NCBI GenBank assembly: GCA_963669405.2
Contig: CAXXHF010000003.1
Location: 62,001 to 126,000, forward strand
Direction: 5' to 3'
Source: Aureisphaera sp963669405
GTDB taxonomy: Bacteria; Bacteroidota; Bacteroidia; Flavobacteriales; Flavobacteriaceae
DNA: 64,000 nt
In this document: piece by piece, positions 32,949 through 42,900 of the stretch
Layout of the letters: the number at the start of each line of letters is the position of its first letter
How positions within the stretch are numbered: position 1 is the first letter of the stretch
The notes under the pieces: model-generated
The model's database searches: none
Told to the model about the DNA's origin: nothing
Seen by the model: only the letters and a program-made list of their open reading frames with translations
Program-made: the position numbers and the translations under genes

Positions 32949-35900
32949 ATGAGAAAATTTACCATGCTTGCTTTCTGTATGGTTCTACTTTGCTTAACAG
33001 CAACAGTGAATGCCCAGAATGTGCAGCAAACAATTGACCAACAATTGAGTGAATTGTTGCAAACAAACAAAATTTCTACCCAAGATACTGAATGGGTAAT
33101 CAAGAATGAGCATACGAGTAGAACCAGTGGAGTTCATCACGTATACTATCGTCAAGTAATCAATGGAATTGAAGTTTTTGGAAGTGAATCAAGCGTTCAC
33201 ATTGCATCCAATGGAGATGTAATTAAAGCCAATACACAATTCATTAATACTGAAAAAGTTAAAGGAATCACAGCAGCTACACCTTCGATTTCAGCTATTG
33301 AGGCTGTTCAAAGTGCTGCAAACCATTTTAGCTATACTATTACAGAAGGAATTTCTGTTATTTCTAGTCTTGGTGATACTGCTCAAGAAAAAATGCTTTC
33401 TGATGGAGGTATTTCTCTAAGTGATATTCCAGCTAGATTGGTTTATAGAATGGACGAGAATAAAGAATTGAGATTGTCTTGGGATTTATCTATTGAAGAA
33501 ACATCTCAACTAAACTGGTGGAGTGTACGTGTAGATGCTACTACTGGAACAATTTTAGACCAGATTAACTGGACTAGAAGTTGTAGTATGGGGCATAGCC
33601 ATACACATGATGGTGAGTTAAACTATAATATTAACTTATTCGATATTCCTAATTATGATGCCAAGTTAGCTGCTGCAGGTTCTAATGCAGTTGACAACTT
33701 AAGCGCAAATACGTATCAATCTTTCCCAATCCCTCAGGAAAGTCCTTATTTCAGCTCACCTCCAGGAACACCAACAGATGTTGGAGATCCTGCTTTAGCA
33801 CTTGCTTCTCCTTTTGGATGGCATGATACTGATGGTGTTGCAGGAGCAGAATCTACTTTAACTACTGGAAACAATGTAGATGCTTATGAAGATGGTGATA
33901 ACCCAGGGTTTCGTCCAGATGGTGGAGCAACATTAGATTTTGTTGGATTCCCATTTGATATGGATTATTCTGGTGCTACTCAATATGAAGCAGCTTCAAT
34001 TACCAACTTATTCTTCTGGAGTAACCTACAGCATGATATACAATATGTTTATGGGTTTGATGAAGCTTCTGGAAATTTCCAGAGTAATAACTACGGTAAT
34101 GGTGGTTTAGGCGGAGACTGGTGTCGTTCTGAAGGACAAGATGGTTCCGGAACCTGTAATGCAAATATGTCTACCCCTCCAGACGGTAGTTTACCAAGAA
34201 TGCAAATGTATGTTTGTGGAGATAAGGATGGTGATTTCGATAACTTAGTAATTGCCCATGAGTATGCCCATGGAACTTCTAACCGTCTTACAGGTGGTGG
34301 AGGTAACGTAGGTTGTTTAAATAACTCTGAGCAAATGGGAGAAGGCTGGAGTGACTGGTACGGTATCGTACTAACCATTGAACCTGGTGATGCTGGAACA
34401 GATTCTAGAGGAGTAGGTACTTACTTATTAGATCAAGGACCTGGTGGACCTGGTATTCGTCCAAACCCATATAGTACAGATTTAGCAGTAAACCCAACTA
34501 CTTATGGAGACATTGGTGGTTTGGCTGTTCCTCACGGAGTAGGATACGCTTGGTGTACAATGCTTTGGGAAGTAACTTGGGCATTGATCGACGAGCATGG
34601 ATATGATGGAGATGTATATAATTTTACGGGTGATGTAACTCAAGATGCTGGTAACATTCAGGCATTGGCTTTGGTTACTGAAGGTATGAAACTTCAAGTA
34701 TGTAGTCCTGGATTCGTAGATGGTAGAGATGCTATTTTGGCAGCTGATGTTGCTATTTATGGTGGTGCTAACGAATGTCTTATTTGGGATGCATTTGCCA
34801 AGCGTGGTTTAGGATTTAATGCAGATCAAGGATCTTCAGGAAGTACAACTGATGGTACTGAATCTTTCGATTCTCCAGTACCAGCTATCAGTACTGCTGA
34901 GGAAGTTTGTGTTGGACAAGGAGTTCAGACTTTTGGTGGTGGAACACCAACAGGTGGTGTATATAGTGGTCCTGGTGTTACTGATGACGGTAACGGAACT
35001 TCGTATACTTTCGATCCTGCAGCTGCAGGAGTTGGTACTCACACAATTACTTATGACGTAACTACTGCTTGTGCTACTGGAGCTGCTACAGATACTCTTG
35101 AAGTAACTGATGATATTCCAGAAGTGGTTTGTCAAGACCATACTTTAGAATTGGATGCTAGTGGACAAGCTACTTTAGAAATTGAAGATGTAGTTGCTAA
35201 CCTTAACCCTGGTGGAATTGCAGTAGATCAGACCGGAACATTTGCTCCAATAGATATTACTGCTACAGGTACTACTGTTAGTTTAGGAGATGATGCAACT
35301 TCTGGTGCTCTACCAGTTGGTTTCGACTTCTTCTTCTTTGATACTACATATACACAGTTCTATATTTCTTCAAACGGATTTATTTTCTTTGATGCAGGAA
35401 CTGATGATGGATGTTGTACTGGAGGAACCATTCCAAATGGCGGTGACGGTATCAACAACATTATTGCTTTTGCTTGGGAAGATATCAATCCATCTGCAGG
35501 AGGAACTATTCGTTACGAAACTGTTGGAACTGCTCCAGATCGTATATTGGTAATGGAGTTTGATGATGTTCCTTTCTTCGGAACTTCAGACGGAGTAACT
35601 TCACAAGTTCACTTGTGGGAAAACTCAGGACGTATCGAAATCCATAGTACAGCTATACCTGCTAATGGTAATGTAACTCAAGGAGTTGAAAACAGTGATG
35701 GTAGTGCAGGTATTGCAACTCCAGGAAGAAACTCTCAAGTTTGGACAGCTACCGATGATTATGTAGCGTTCTTCTATGAGCCTGGAAGTCCACCAGATAA
35801 CTGTGGAACTGCAACAAACATTACATTGAGTCAGTCAGACTTCGATTGTACTGATCTTGGAGATACCACTATTACAGTTACTATTACAGATGCAAATGGT

Positions 35901-36224
35901 AATACCGCTGATTGTACAGCTGTTGTTACCGTAACAGACCCATTAGGAGTTTGTATTGCAGGAGTAAACGATAATGTATTGGATCAGCTTGTTGGATTAT
36001 TCCCTAACCCAACCTCTGGACAAGTAACCTTAGTAAACAATAGCAATCTTGCATTAGAGAAAGCTACAATTACTGATGTTAATGGAAGAATCATTCAGCA
36101 AATTGACTTGACAGATTCAGGAGATACTACTACTTTATCATTGGATAGATTAGCTTCAGGACTGTACTTTGTACAAATTAATACTGGAGATTCTAGTACT
36201 GTGAAACGTATTGTTAAGCAATAA
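32949..36224 (+). CDS. T9SS-secreted M36 (fungalysin-like) metalloprotease 2, multi-domain
   Basis: A 1091-residue exported protease with a signal peptide ending VNAQ near residue 23. The propeptide runs to about residue 215 and has SRTSGVHHVYYRQVINGIEV, parallel to protease 1. The catalytic motif HEYAHG gives His437, Glu438 and His441; EGWSDW gives Glu465. C-terminal to it are an Ig-like domain (GGTPTGGVYSGPGVTDDGNG), a segment of about 200 residues absent from protease 1 that includes a glycine-rich beta region (FFFFDTTYTQFYISSNGFIF), and a T9SS sorting domain (LFPNPTSGQVTLVN, GLYFVQINTGDSS). Codon use is strongly biased to A/T-ending preferred codons, suggesting high expression, in line with its good promoter. 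Confidence 0.92.
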   Translation: MRKFTMLAFCMVLLCLTATVNAQNVQQTIDQQLSELLQTNKISTQDTEWVIKNEHTSRTSGVHHVYYRQVINGIEVFGSESSVHIASNGDVIKANTQFINTEKVKGITAATPSISAIEAVQSAANHFSYTITEGISVISSLGDTAQEKMLSDGGISLSDIPARLVYRMDENKELRLSWDLSIEETSQLNWWSVRVDATTGTILDQINWTRSCSMGHSHTHDGELNYNINLFDIPNYDAKLAAAGSNAVDNLSANTYQSFPIPQESPYFSSPPGTPTDVGDPALALASPFGWHDTDGVAGAESTLTTGNNVDAYEDGDNPGFRPDGGATLDFVGFPFDMDYSGATQYEAASITNLFFWSNLQHDIQYVYGFDEASGNFQSNNYGNGGLGGDWCRSEGQDGSGTCNANMSTPPDGSLPRMQMYVCGDKDGDFDNLVIAHEYAHGTSNRLTGGGGNVGCLNNSEQMGEGWSDWYGIVLTIEPGDAGTDSRGVGTYLLDQGPGGPGIRPNPYSTDLAVNPTTYGDIGGLAVPHGVGYAWCTMLWEVTWALIDEHGYDGDVYNFTGDVTQDAGNIQALALVTEGMKLQVCSPGFVDGRDAILAADVAIYGGANECLIWDAFAKRGLGFNADQGSSGSTTDGTESFDSPVPAISTAEEVCVGQGVQTFGGGTPTGGVYSGPGVTDDGNGTSYTFDPAAAGVGTHTITYDVTTACATGAATDTLEVTDDIPEVVCQDHTLELDASGQATLEIEDVVANLNPGGIAVDQTGTFAPIDITATGTTVSLGDDATSGALPVGFDFFFFDTTYTQFYISSNGFIFFDAGTDDGCCTGGTIPNGGDGINNIIAFAWEDINPSAGGTIRYETVGTAPDRILVMEFDDVPFFGTSDGVTSQVHLWENSGRIEIHSTAIPANGNVTQGVENSDGSAGIATPGRNSQVWTATDDYVAFFYEPGSPPDNCGTATNITLSQSDFDCTDLGDTTITVTITDANGNTADCTAVVTVTDPLGVCIAGVNDNVLDQLVGLFPNPTSGQVTLVNNSNLALEKATITDVNGRIIQQIDLTDSGDTTTLSLDRLASGLYFVQINTGDSSTVKRIVKQ

Positions 36225-36245
36225 GAATCATTTATAAAATGAATT

Positions 36246-36276
36246 AGGCCTCACATTTATTGTGAGGCCTTTTTTA
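36246..36276 (+). terminator. Intrinsic terminator of M36 protease 2
   Basis: AGGCCTCACA at 36246-36255 pairs with TGTGAGGCCT at 36261-36270 around a TTTAT loop, followed by a T run. It lies 22 bp after the protease stop. Confidence 0.85.
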
Positions 36277-36385
36277 TAAAACCGATTTTGGCATTTTTCT
36301 TGCTTACTATATAGTATAGCCTACTATGCAAATGAAACATAAAGTAAACGCAGTGCGTCCCTAAAAAGAAACATTTGTTGGGGTG

Positions 36386-36418
36386 AAGCCTTTTCAGACC
36401 TCTGGAAAGGCTTTTTTA
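36386..36418 (+). terminator. Second plus-strand terminator, possibly of a small RNA
   Basis: AAGCC at 36386-36390 pairs with GGCTT at 36409-36413, extended inward by TTT/AAA and CAGA/TCTG, followed by TTTTTT. The T run is on the plus strand, so it would end plus-strand transcription, yet the protease gene already has its own terminator at 36246. The approximately 110 bp in between has no ORF and may encode a small RNA. The hairpin could instead serve the minus-strand VOC gene, whose stop overlaps it, but the T run is on the wrong side. Confidence 0.5.
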
Positions 36419-36781
36419 TGTTAATGCTTCAGCAATAAAAATAGCATTATTGTTCGGGTCGTAGAATCCAAATTCATGAGTGTTCCAGGGGGTATTCATT
36501 CTAAGTTTATCTTTAGAGACAGTTCCTCGAGCAACAAATTCATCAAAAATTGGTTGAATGTGATCAACAAATATTCGTGCTACAGATCCACCCAATAAAG
36601 GGTCTTCTTTGGTATTGGCATGCCATTGTAAATGAATAAATATACCATCCCTTTTTAGTACGGCATAATAACCATCTTCGTGAAGTAATTGGAATCCGGC
36701 TTTGGATTGATAAAATTCCAAATCGCGTTGCATGTCTTCCGTGGGAAGTACAGGAACAATTCCCAGTAGCTTGGTTTCCAT
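36416..36781 (-). CDS. VOC-family protein (glyoxalase/bleomycin-resistance type)
   Basis: A 121-residue cytosolic VOC protein. The N-terminus VPVLPTEDMQRDLEFYQSKA and the end EFGFYDPNNNAIFIAE match the small bleomycin-resistance-like subgroup, which sequesters or modifies ligands. The first-position metal ligand of glyoxalases is not clear, so a binding protein is more likely than an enzyme. No operon partner is nearby. Confidence 0.82.
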   Translation of the reverse strand: METKLLGIVPVLPTEDMQRDLEFYQSKAGFQLLHEDGYYAVLKRDGIFIHLQWHANTKEDPLLGGSVARIFVDHIQPIFDEFVARGTVSKDKLRMNTPWNTHEFGFYDPNNNAIFIAEALT

Positions 36782-36810
36782 AGTTTATATATTAAGTTTT
36801 ATGTATAAAA

Positions 36811-36846
36811 AAAGCGTTTACTACCGGGAAGGTAAATAAACGCTTT
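36811..36846 (-). terminator. Intrinsic terminator of the SOD operon
   Basis: AAAGCGTTTA at 36811-36820 pairs with TAAACGCTTT at 36837-36846, extended by TACC/GGTA. On the minus strand it is followed by a T run, ending the 43154-36865 operon 19 bp after the SOD stop. Confidence 0.8.
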
Positions 36847-36864
36847 CTATAGATGGTTTGTATA

Positions 36865-37449
36865 TTACTTTATAATACCTCCACAGCTTACACGAGCGCC
36901 GGCAGCACCACTAGGTTGAGATGTAAAATCATCTGTTCCTTGATGCACAATAATAGCTTTGCCAACAATATCCTTTTCTTCATCACCGCATCCAATACAC
37001 CATTCATTGGTAGTAAATTCTACCTTACCAACACCATCTTCACCTACTTCAAAATTACCGATGTCTCCTTTATGATAACCTCCTTCAGCACCCCAAGCAC
37101 CATGTGGCTTAAAAGTAGGGTTCCAATGCCCTCCAGATGATTTTCCATCTGTCGAGCTACAATCAGCTTTTTCATGTATATGAATGGCATGAGTACCAGC
37201 AGAGAGACCGGTCATCTTGGCCGACATGGATACAATACCTTCAGATTCAGAGAAATTTACTATTCCAGTAACGGTAGACTCACTTTTTGCCTCAAGATGT
37301 ACTGCAAGGGTTTTTGTCTCTTCCTTAATCTCCTCAACCACTTCTTCAACTTTTTCCTCTACAGCTTCTTCAGCTTTTTTTGTTTCATTTTTGCAACCTA
37401 TAAATGCAATTAACGATAGACTTAATAAGGACAAATGTATTTTTCTCAT
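36865..37449 (-). CDS. sodC: Cu/Zn superoxide dismutase lipoprotein
   Basis: A 194-residue lipoprotein starting at MRKIHLSLLSLSLIAFIGCK with lipobox Cys19; the frame is open further upstream, but only this start gives a signal. A glutamate-rich spacer of about 25 residues (VEEKVEEVVEEIKEE) separates it from the SOD domain. Metal ligands are His90 and His92 in HAIHIHEK, His108 in GHWNP, His116, His126 and Asp129 in HKGD, and His169 in IIVHQG. Cys97 and Cys189 can form the structural disulfide. The enzyme converts superoxide to oxygen and peroxide, on the membrane outside the cytosol. It ends the minus-strand operon from 43154. Confidence 0.93.
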   Translation of the reverse strand: MRKIHLSLLSLSLIAFIGCKNETKKAEEAVEEKVEEVVEEIKEETKTLAVHLEAKSESTVTGIVNFSESEGIVSMSAKMTGLSAGTHAIHIHEKADCSSTDGKSSGGHWNPTFKPHGAWGAEGGYHKGDIGNFEVGEDGVGKVEFTTNEWCIGCGDEEKDIVGKAIIVHQGTDDFTSQPSGAAGARVSCGGIIK

Positions 37450-37518
37450 GCTGGTTTGTTTTGGGTTAGTATGATAATAGTTAATAAAGGTACTAGCTTT
37501 CTTTAAAAAAGGCAAACC

Positions 37519-38007
37519 TTACCGCCTATCCTTCAGTAATTCTTTCATATCCGTGACCCCTAATTTTAAGTTGTCGGTAAGAATCAATGCTTTGTCTATT
37601 CGGGTTTGGGAGTTTTTATAACGTAGAATAGTATAGATCACCCCTCTTTTTTTACCATCTGTTAAATCATCAAAGATTTGAATAGCTTCTGGATCACTAT
37701 CTAGGACAGCTTGAAGCTCCTCGGGCATTTCTACTCCATATTTAGAAGTATCTTCATGTAGTTGTAGATAAAAACCTTCATGGGACTCTAGACCAATCTC
37801 TTTTTGGTGCTTTTTGGCAAACATGATACGGTATTGACCTTTAATCTTCTGAAGAGCGGCATGAAAGCGAATCTCCTTGTTGTGATGGAAAGCAAAAACC
37901 TGTACTCTTTTGTGTCCCGCCTTTGCAAATTTTTCAGCAACAGAATCTGGAATGATCACGCTGTGATATCCTCGAACAAAAACTTCAAATTTCTTTGAAG
38001 TAAGCAT
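37519..38007 (-). CDS. YdeI/DUF1905-like protein
   Basis: A 162-residue cytosolic protein. The N-terminal half (HSVIIPDSVAEKFAKAGHKR, then FHAALQKIKGQYRIMFAKKH) resembles DUF1905, a small beta-barrel-like domain. The C-terminal half (EMPEELQAVLDSDPEAIQIF, then LTDGKKRGVIYTI) resembles the YdeI bacteriocin-protection family. The role is unknown. It overlaps the upstream hydrolase-OsmC gene by one base. Confidence 0.75.
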   Translation of the reverse strand: MLTSKKFEVFVRGYHSVIIPDSVAEKFAKAGHKRVQVFAFHHNKEIRFHAALQKIKGQYRIMFAKKHQKEIGLESHEGFYLQLHEDTSKYGVEMPEELQAVLDSDPEAIQIFDDLTDGKKRGVIYTILRYKNSQTRIDKALILTDNLKLGVTDMKELLKDRR

Positions 38008-39224
38008 TACGCTATTAATTTGGTGACGACCTGAACTTCACTGTGTAAAGTTTTATGAACTGGGCATTTATCTGCAATTTGTAGTAAACGGGTAATTTGT
38101 TTTTCATCCAGATCGCCAGTGAATTTAATTTCTTTATGAAAAGTATCTATTTTAGCACTTCCATCATTTTCGCAAGAACTGCAATCCACAGCATAATCCC
38201 TAGAATAACTGGTGTGCACTTCTACGTTTTCAATAAGCCACCCTTTTCGTCTGGCATACATCTGTAGGGTCATTGCCGTACAGGCAGAAAGACTTCCAGC
38301 TAACAATTCATAAGGAGTTGGGCCAAAATCATGACCCCCAACACGAAGAGGTTCATCAGCTTTAAAATAATGGTTGCCCAGCTTTAATTGTGTAGTATAG
38401 TCGTCTTCATCATCCAAACTGGCTACAACATCATGAGTGGTTTTAATGATTTCTTCTTCAGGAACGGGAATGTATCGGGTAGCCCATCCAGCAATCACTT
38501 TTCCTACGTAGGCTGCATTTTTCCGATCCATGAGTAAGTGTTCAGACCCATCCAGCGTTACAAAACTTTTGGGATGATGTGCAGCATGATAAATCTCTTC
38601 TGCATTTTTAATAGAAACCGTGGCATCCTGGGGAGAATGCATGATTAAGAGTGCTTTGTTCAATTTTTTGGCAGCTTCGGTACAGGAACAGGATTCTAGA
38701 TCATCAATAAACTGTCTTTTAAAAGTAAAATCCCTTCCAGCCAAGGTAACCACTGCTTCTCCTTCTTGCTGAATGGCGGTAAGTTTTTCTCCCAATTGTT
38801 TTTGAACATGTACTGGATTGCTAGGTGCACCTATGGTAGCAACCGCTTGAATAGTCTCAATTTCTGCAGCTGCAAAAATAGCGGCTGCACCTCCCAAAGA
38901 ATGTCCTACCAATAATGATGGGGCTTTATATTCTTTGGCTAAGAAGTCTGCAGCACACTGTAAGTCTTCAACATTACTAGAGAAATTGGTGTTCGCAAAA
39001 TCACCATGACTATCTCCCAATCCTGTAAAATCAAATCGCAATACCCCAAACCCTTCTGAGGCCAATGCTTTACTTATGTTTCTAACTGCAGAAAAATCTT
39101 TACTACAGGTAAAACAATGGGCAAAAATGGCAAAGTTATGAGGATGCTGATCTGCAGGCAGGTCTAACCGGCCAGAAAGCACCTCTCCATGCTTATTGGT
39201 AAAATTAATTTTACTGGATTTCAT
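38007..39224 (-). CDS. Alpha/beta hydrolase-OsmC fusion protein
   Basis: A 405-residue bifunctional protein. Residues 1-250 are an alpha/beta hydrolase with nucleophile Ser109 in VGHSLGGAAA, an Asp in HSPQDATV and a His in DGSEHLLM. Residues 265-405 are an OsmC domain with peroxidatic and resolving cysteines in LSACTAMTLQMY and ADKCPVHKTLHS. OsmC proteins reduce organic hydroperoxides. The fusion is known in several bacteria; the hydrolase may release an ester substrate whose peroxide is then reduced. With SodC in the same operon it points to oxidative-stress defence. Confidence 0.92.
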   Translation of the reverse strand: MKSSKINFTNKHGEVLSGRLDLPADQHPHNFAIFAHCFTCSKDFSAVRNISKALASEGFGVLRFDFTGLGDSHGDFANTNFSSNVEDLQCAADFLAKEYKAPSLLVGHSLGGAAAIFAAAEIETIQAVATIGAPSNPVHVQKQLGEKLTAIQQEGEAVVTLAGRDFTFKRQFIDDLESCSCTEAAKKLNKALLIMHSPQDATVSIKNAEEIYHAAHHPKSFVTLDGSEHLLMDRKNAAYVGKVIAGWATRYIPVPEEEIIKTTHDVVASLDDEDDYTTQLKLGNHYFKADEPLRVGGHDFGPTPYELLAGSLSACTAMTLQMYARRKGWLIENVEVHTSYSRDYAVDCSSCENDGSAKIDTFHKEIKFTGDLDEKQITRLLQIADKCPVHKTLHSEVQVVTKLIA

Positions 39225-39235
39225 AGTTACGTTAT

Positions 39236-39949
39236 TTAGTTAGGATCATTAGTATCCGTCTTTTTTCTTAAGTCGGTTTTAAGGAACACACCTAACTGAA
39301 GTCGATCAAAATTACGTCCGGTAAAATGATTTTTTAGATATCCTGCCTGTATGGCCAAATTGGAAGATACATTGTAACCCAACGCCCCGTACAATCGGTT
39401 TTGTCCAAATATAGGCTCTTGTAAATTGATGAAGACTTCATCGTAAGCCGTAAGAAACCAATTCTCGTTGATAGGGTAGGTCACCCTTAAAAAATAGCGC
39501 CCTCTGTGCTGGGTGTCTTTTCCAGTAACTGGATGATCTATAAAACGTTGCTCCAATCGATAACGATGACTAAACTTAAATTTACCTACAGAATTTTTCA
39601 GTACAAATTGTTGGTAAATACGATTTTCTGATACATTTTCCTCACCATCAATATCACCAAAGTTGGTGTCTGTGGTAATATTTCCATATCCAATGGTAGC
39701 CATGGCCTTATCTGAAATATGATAGTTTAATCCACCCCGAAGTAGCAATTGATTGAAATTATTGAATGTTTCATAATAACGAGCCTGTACTTCAGCATGA
39801 ATACTCAATTTTTCACTTACCTTATTAGTTGTAAAGAGCATATACCAAGCTCCAAGATCATCTTCACCAGTTTCTTGGGAAAAGGCATTGAAATTAAAAA
39901 TAAATACGATGGTCAATAAGGCTAATAGATGGTTGGTTTTCTTATTCAT
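39236..39949 (-). CDS. DUF2490 outer-membrane protein
   Basis: A 237-residue exported protein with a signal peptide ending AFSQ. The mature part is a beta barrel typical of DUF2490: DLGAWYMLFTTNKVSEKLSI, RYYETFNNFNQLLLRGGLNY and FSHRYRLEQRFI. The alternating aromatic/hydrophobic pattern and a terminal LGVFLKTDLR strand fit an outer-membrane barrel. Its function is not known. It starts inside the 3' end of the BNR gene (8-bp overlap), indicating coupling. Confidence 0.82.
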   Translation of the reverse strand: MNKKTNHLLALLTIVFIFNFNAFSQETGEDDLGAWYMLFTTNKVSEKLSIHAEVQARYYETFNNFNQLLLRGGLNYHISDKAMATIGYGNITTDTNFGDIDGEENVSENRIYQQFVLKNSVGKFKFSHRYRLEQRFIDHPVTGKDTQHRGRYFLRVTYPINENWFLTAYDEVFINLQEPIFGQNRLYGALGYNVSSNLAIQAGYLKNHFTGRNFDRLQLGVFLKTDLRKKTDTNDPN

Positions 39950-42900
39950 TTATATTAAAAATTTTGGTTTCCTTAAAAGGGGATAATTCTACATTCTCTA
40001 TTTTTTCTTTGAATTCTGGCCAATCCTTGTTAAAAAAGGCATTGGTGGTAGAAAGAGCTTCTTTAAGAGCGTCTTTTGCCTGTTTTACAAGGCGTTCTTC
40101 TGTAGCTGTAATACCGTTAGGGCGACTTCCGGTATACCAATTGGCAGTTCCCATGCGTTGCATAACGTTCACTTCTGGATTTCGGGTAATTCCTTGCCGC
40201 TTATCTTCCTTACCTAAATATATGGCCACGATAGAATCTATCTTTTTCACGATAGTTCCTGTGAGTTTTATTTCTTCCTTATACTTCTTATCATCTTCTT
40301 TTTTCATTTTCTTTTTAAACTCCTGAGCTACCTTTTTACTTTCAACCAGTTGTTTTACAGCGTCGGCCGCAGTTTGCGTTATTTTTTCCAACTCTTTTTG
40401 ATACGAGTAACGCTCATCTATTGATTTTTGACTCACGTTTAAACGTGGATCACTTTCCACCTTTATGGTAGTAGGAGAAGTGGTTTCCATATAACTTAAT
40501 TCAGCTCGGTAGGTCCCAGGTTTTACATCCACTCCGCCAGGTTCGTTCTTTCGCTCACGAATCGTTCGGGAAGGACGATCTACCCCAGCTTCGTTCATAT
40601 ACCAAGTCCATTTGTAAATCCCAGTGCTATCTGGAATCTTTTTCTTCAAACTGCGAATGAGACGATCTCCATCATATATTTTTAGATATAGGGAATCTTT
40701 AGAAGGACCTTTGGGTTTCTCTTCTTCAGAAGTTTCAGTTTCTTCATCTTCGGCATCCTCTTCTTTATCTGTTTCCTCAACTTCTTTTTTCTGAAAATAA
40801 TAACTAAAATGAGCTCCGTATTCCCTGTTTTCTCCATTGTAGATAGCATCTCCACCAAAACGGCTTCCCGTAGGCTGTTGGTAAGCTGCTTGATATGCTA
40901 TAGGAGGATCGAATAATTTTATATCTGAACTTAATACAGCGTTGTTTCTTGCAATCTCACGAAGTGGACGAATGTCGTCTAACACCCATGCAGCTCTACC
41001 GAAAGTTCCGATGACCAAATCATGCTCTCTTTGCTGAATCACCAAGTCTTTTACAGAAGTGGTAGGGAATCCATGAGTCCATTTTTGCCAATTGCTTCCT
41101 GCGTCTACTGAAACATATAAACCATCATCAGTTCCTAAGAACAATAAATTTTTCTCAACGGGGTCTTCAACGATACTCAAGGTGTAACTAATTACATCAT
41201 TTTTGTCTACGATTCGTGTCCAAGTCTTACCATAATCGGTAGTTCTGTAGGCATAAGGCGTATAATTAAACCTTCGGTAATCATTAGCTACCAATAGAGC
41301 TTCCCCTTTGGTCTTATTACTGGCTTTTATTTGTACAATCCAGCTTCCTGCAGGTAAACCTTTAATGTTATTGGTGACTTCAGTCCAATTTGTACCCCCG
41401 TTTTGAGTATAGTGAACCCGTCCGTCATCTGTTCCTACCCAGAGCATATTTCTTTCAAGGGGAGAAGGCTCTATAACCAAGATTGTTGTATGATTCTCTG
41501 CTCCTGTAGCATCCATGGTGAGCCCTCCACTTTCACTTTGTTTTTGTTTTTCTGGATCGTTGGTGGTTAAATCCTCTGAGATCAACTCCCAAGTAAGGCC
41601 TTTGTCGGTACTTTTATGTACAAACTGACTACCAAAATAAAGCGTGCTGTTATTAAAAGGGTCTATGTTGATGGCACTGTTCCAATTAAACCGTAATCGC
41701 ATCTCGGGATCCGGATGGGTAGGTCGTACGGTATAGTTATCGCCTGTTTTCCAATCATAACGGCTTACATACCCTTGTTGGCTCATACTCCAGCCATATT
41801 GATTGTTATCTGGATCTGGTACTACATCAAAACCATCCCCAAAGCTAATTTCCTGCCAATAGTCGTTACGGATTCCCTGAGATCTCCATACATAGGCCGG
41901 ACCACGCCAACTTCCATTATCCTGCATTCCACCGTATACATTGTACGGAAATTCATTGTCCACATTGATATGATAAAATTGTGCTACGGGAAGATTTCCA
42001 ATAAAACGCCATGTTTTTCCACCGTCTTTGGTAATGTTCATTCCTCCGTCGTTACCATCAATCATGAAATCTCCATTTTCTGGATGAATCCACCAAGCAT
42101 GATGATCTGGATGTACGCCATTATCCACACCATATGCAGGCATTAACTGCGTGAATTTTTTACCACCATCTTCAGAAACATTTACATAGGTAAAAATAGA
42201 ATAGACACGATTTTCATTCTGAGGGTCTACATAAATTTCAGAATAATAAAAAGGCCGGTTCCCAATATCACTATTGTCATTTACTTTTTCCCAATTCGCT
42301 CCTCCATCATTACTCTTGTATAATGCATTCTTCTTGGCTTCTATAAGTGCATATACAATATTGGGCTTATTTCGTGCAATGGCTACTCCTATACGACCCA
42401 ATTCTCCTTCAGGAAGGCCGTCTGTATCTGTTCGTTTTTCCCAAGTATCACCGCCATCATGGGTAATGTACAACCCAGAACCTTCGCCACCACTTTTAAA
42501 AAACCAAGGATCACGCTTGTGTTCCCACATGGTAACAATTAGTTTATTTGGGTTAGAAGGATCCATAATCATGTCGCCAACTCCCGTTTTGTTGTTGTTG
42601 AACACTATTTTCTTCCAGTTTTTTCCTCCGTCGGTAGTTTTGTATACGCCTCTTTCTGGATGAATTCCCCAGGGAGATCCAATAGCACCTACATAAACAA
42701 CGTTGGGGTTGGTAGGATCTATAATAACACGATGGATATGCCTGGTTTTTTCCAATCCCATAGATTTCCAGGTTTTTCCACCATCTAAGGATTTATAGAT
42801 TCCATACCCGCCATTCAGGCTATTTCTAGGGTTTCCTTCACCAGTTCCTACCCAAATCACGGAAGGATTGCTCTGTTGAACTGCTACCGCACCTATAGAG

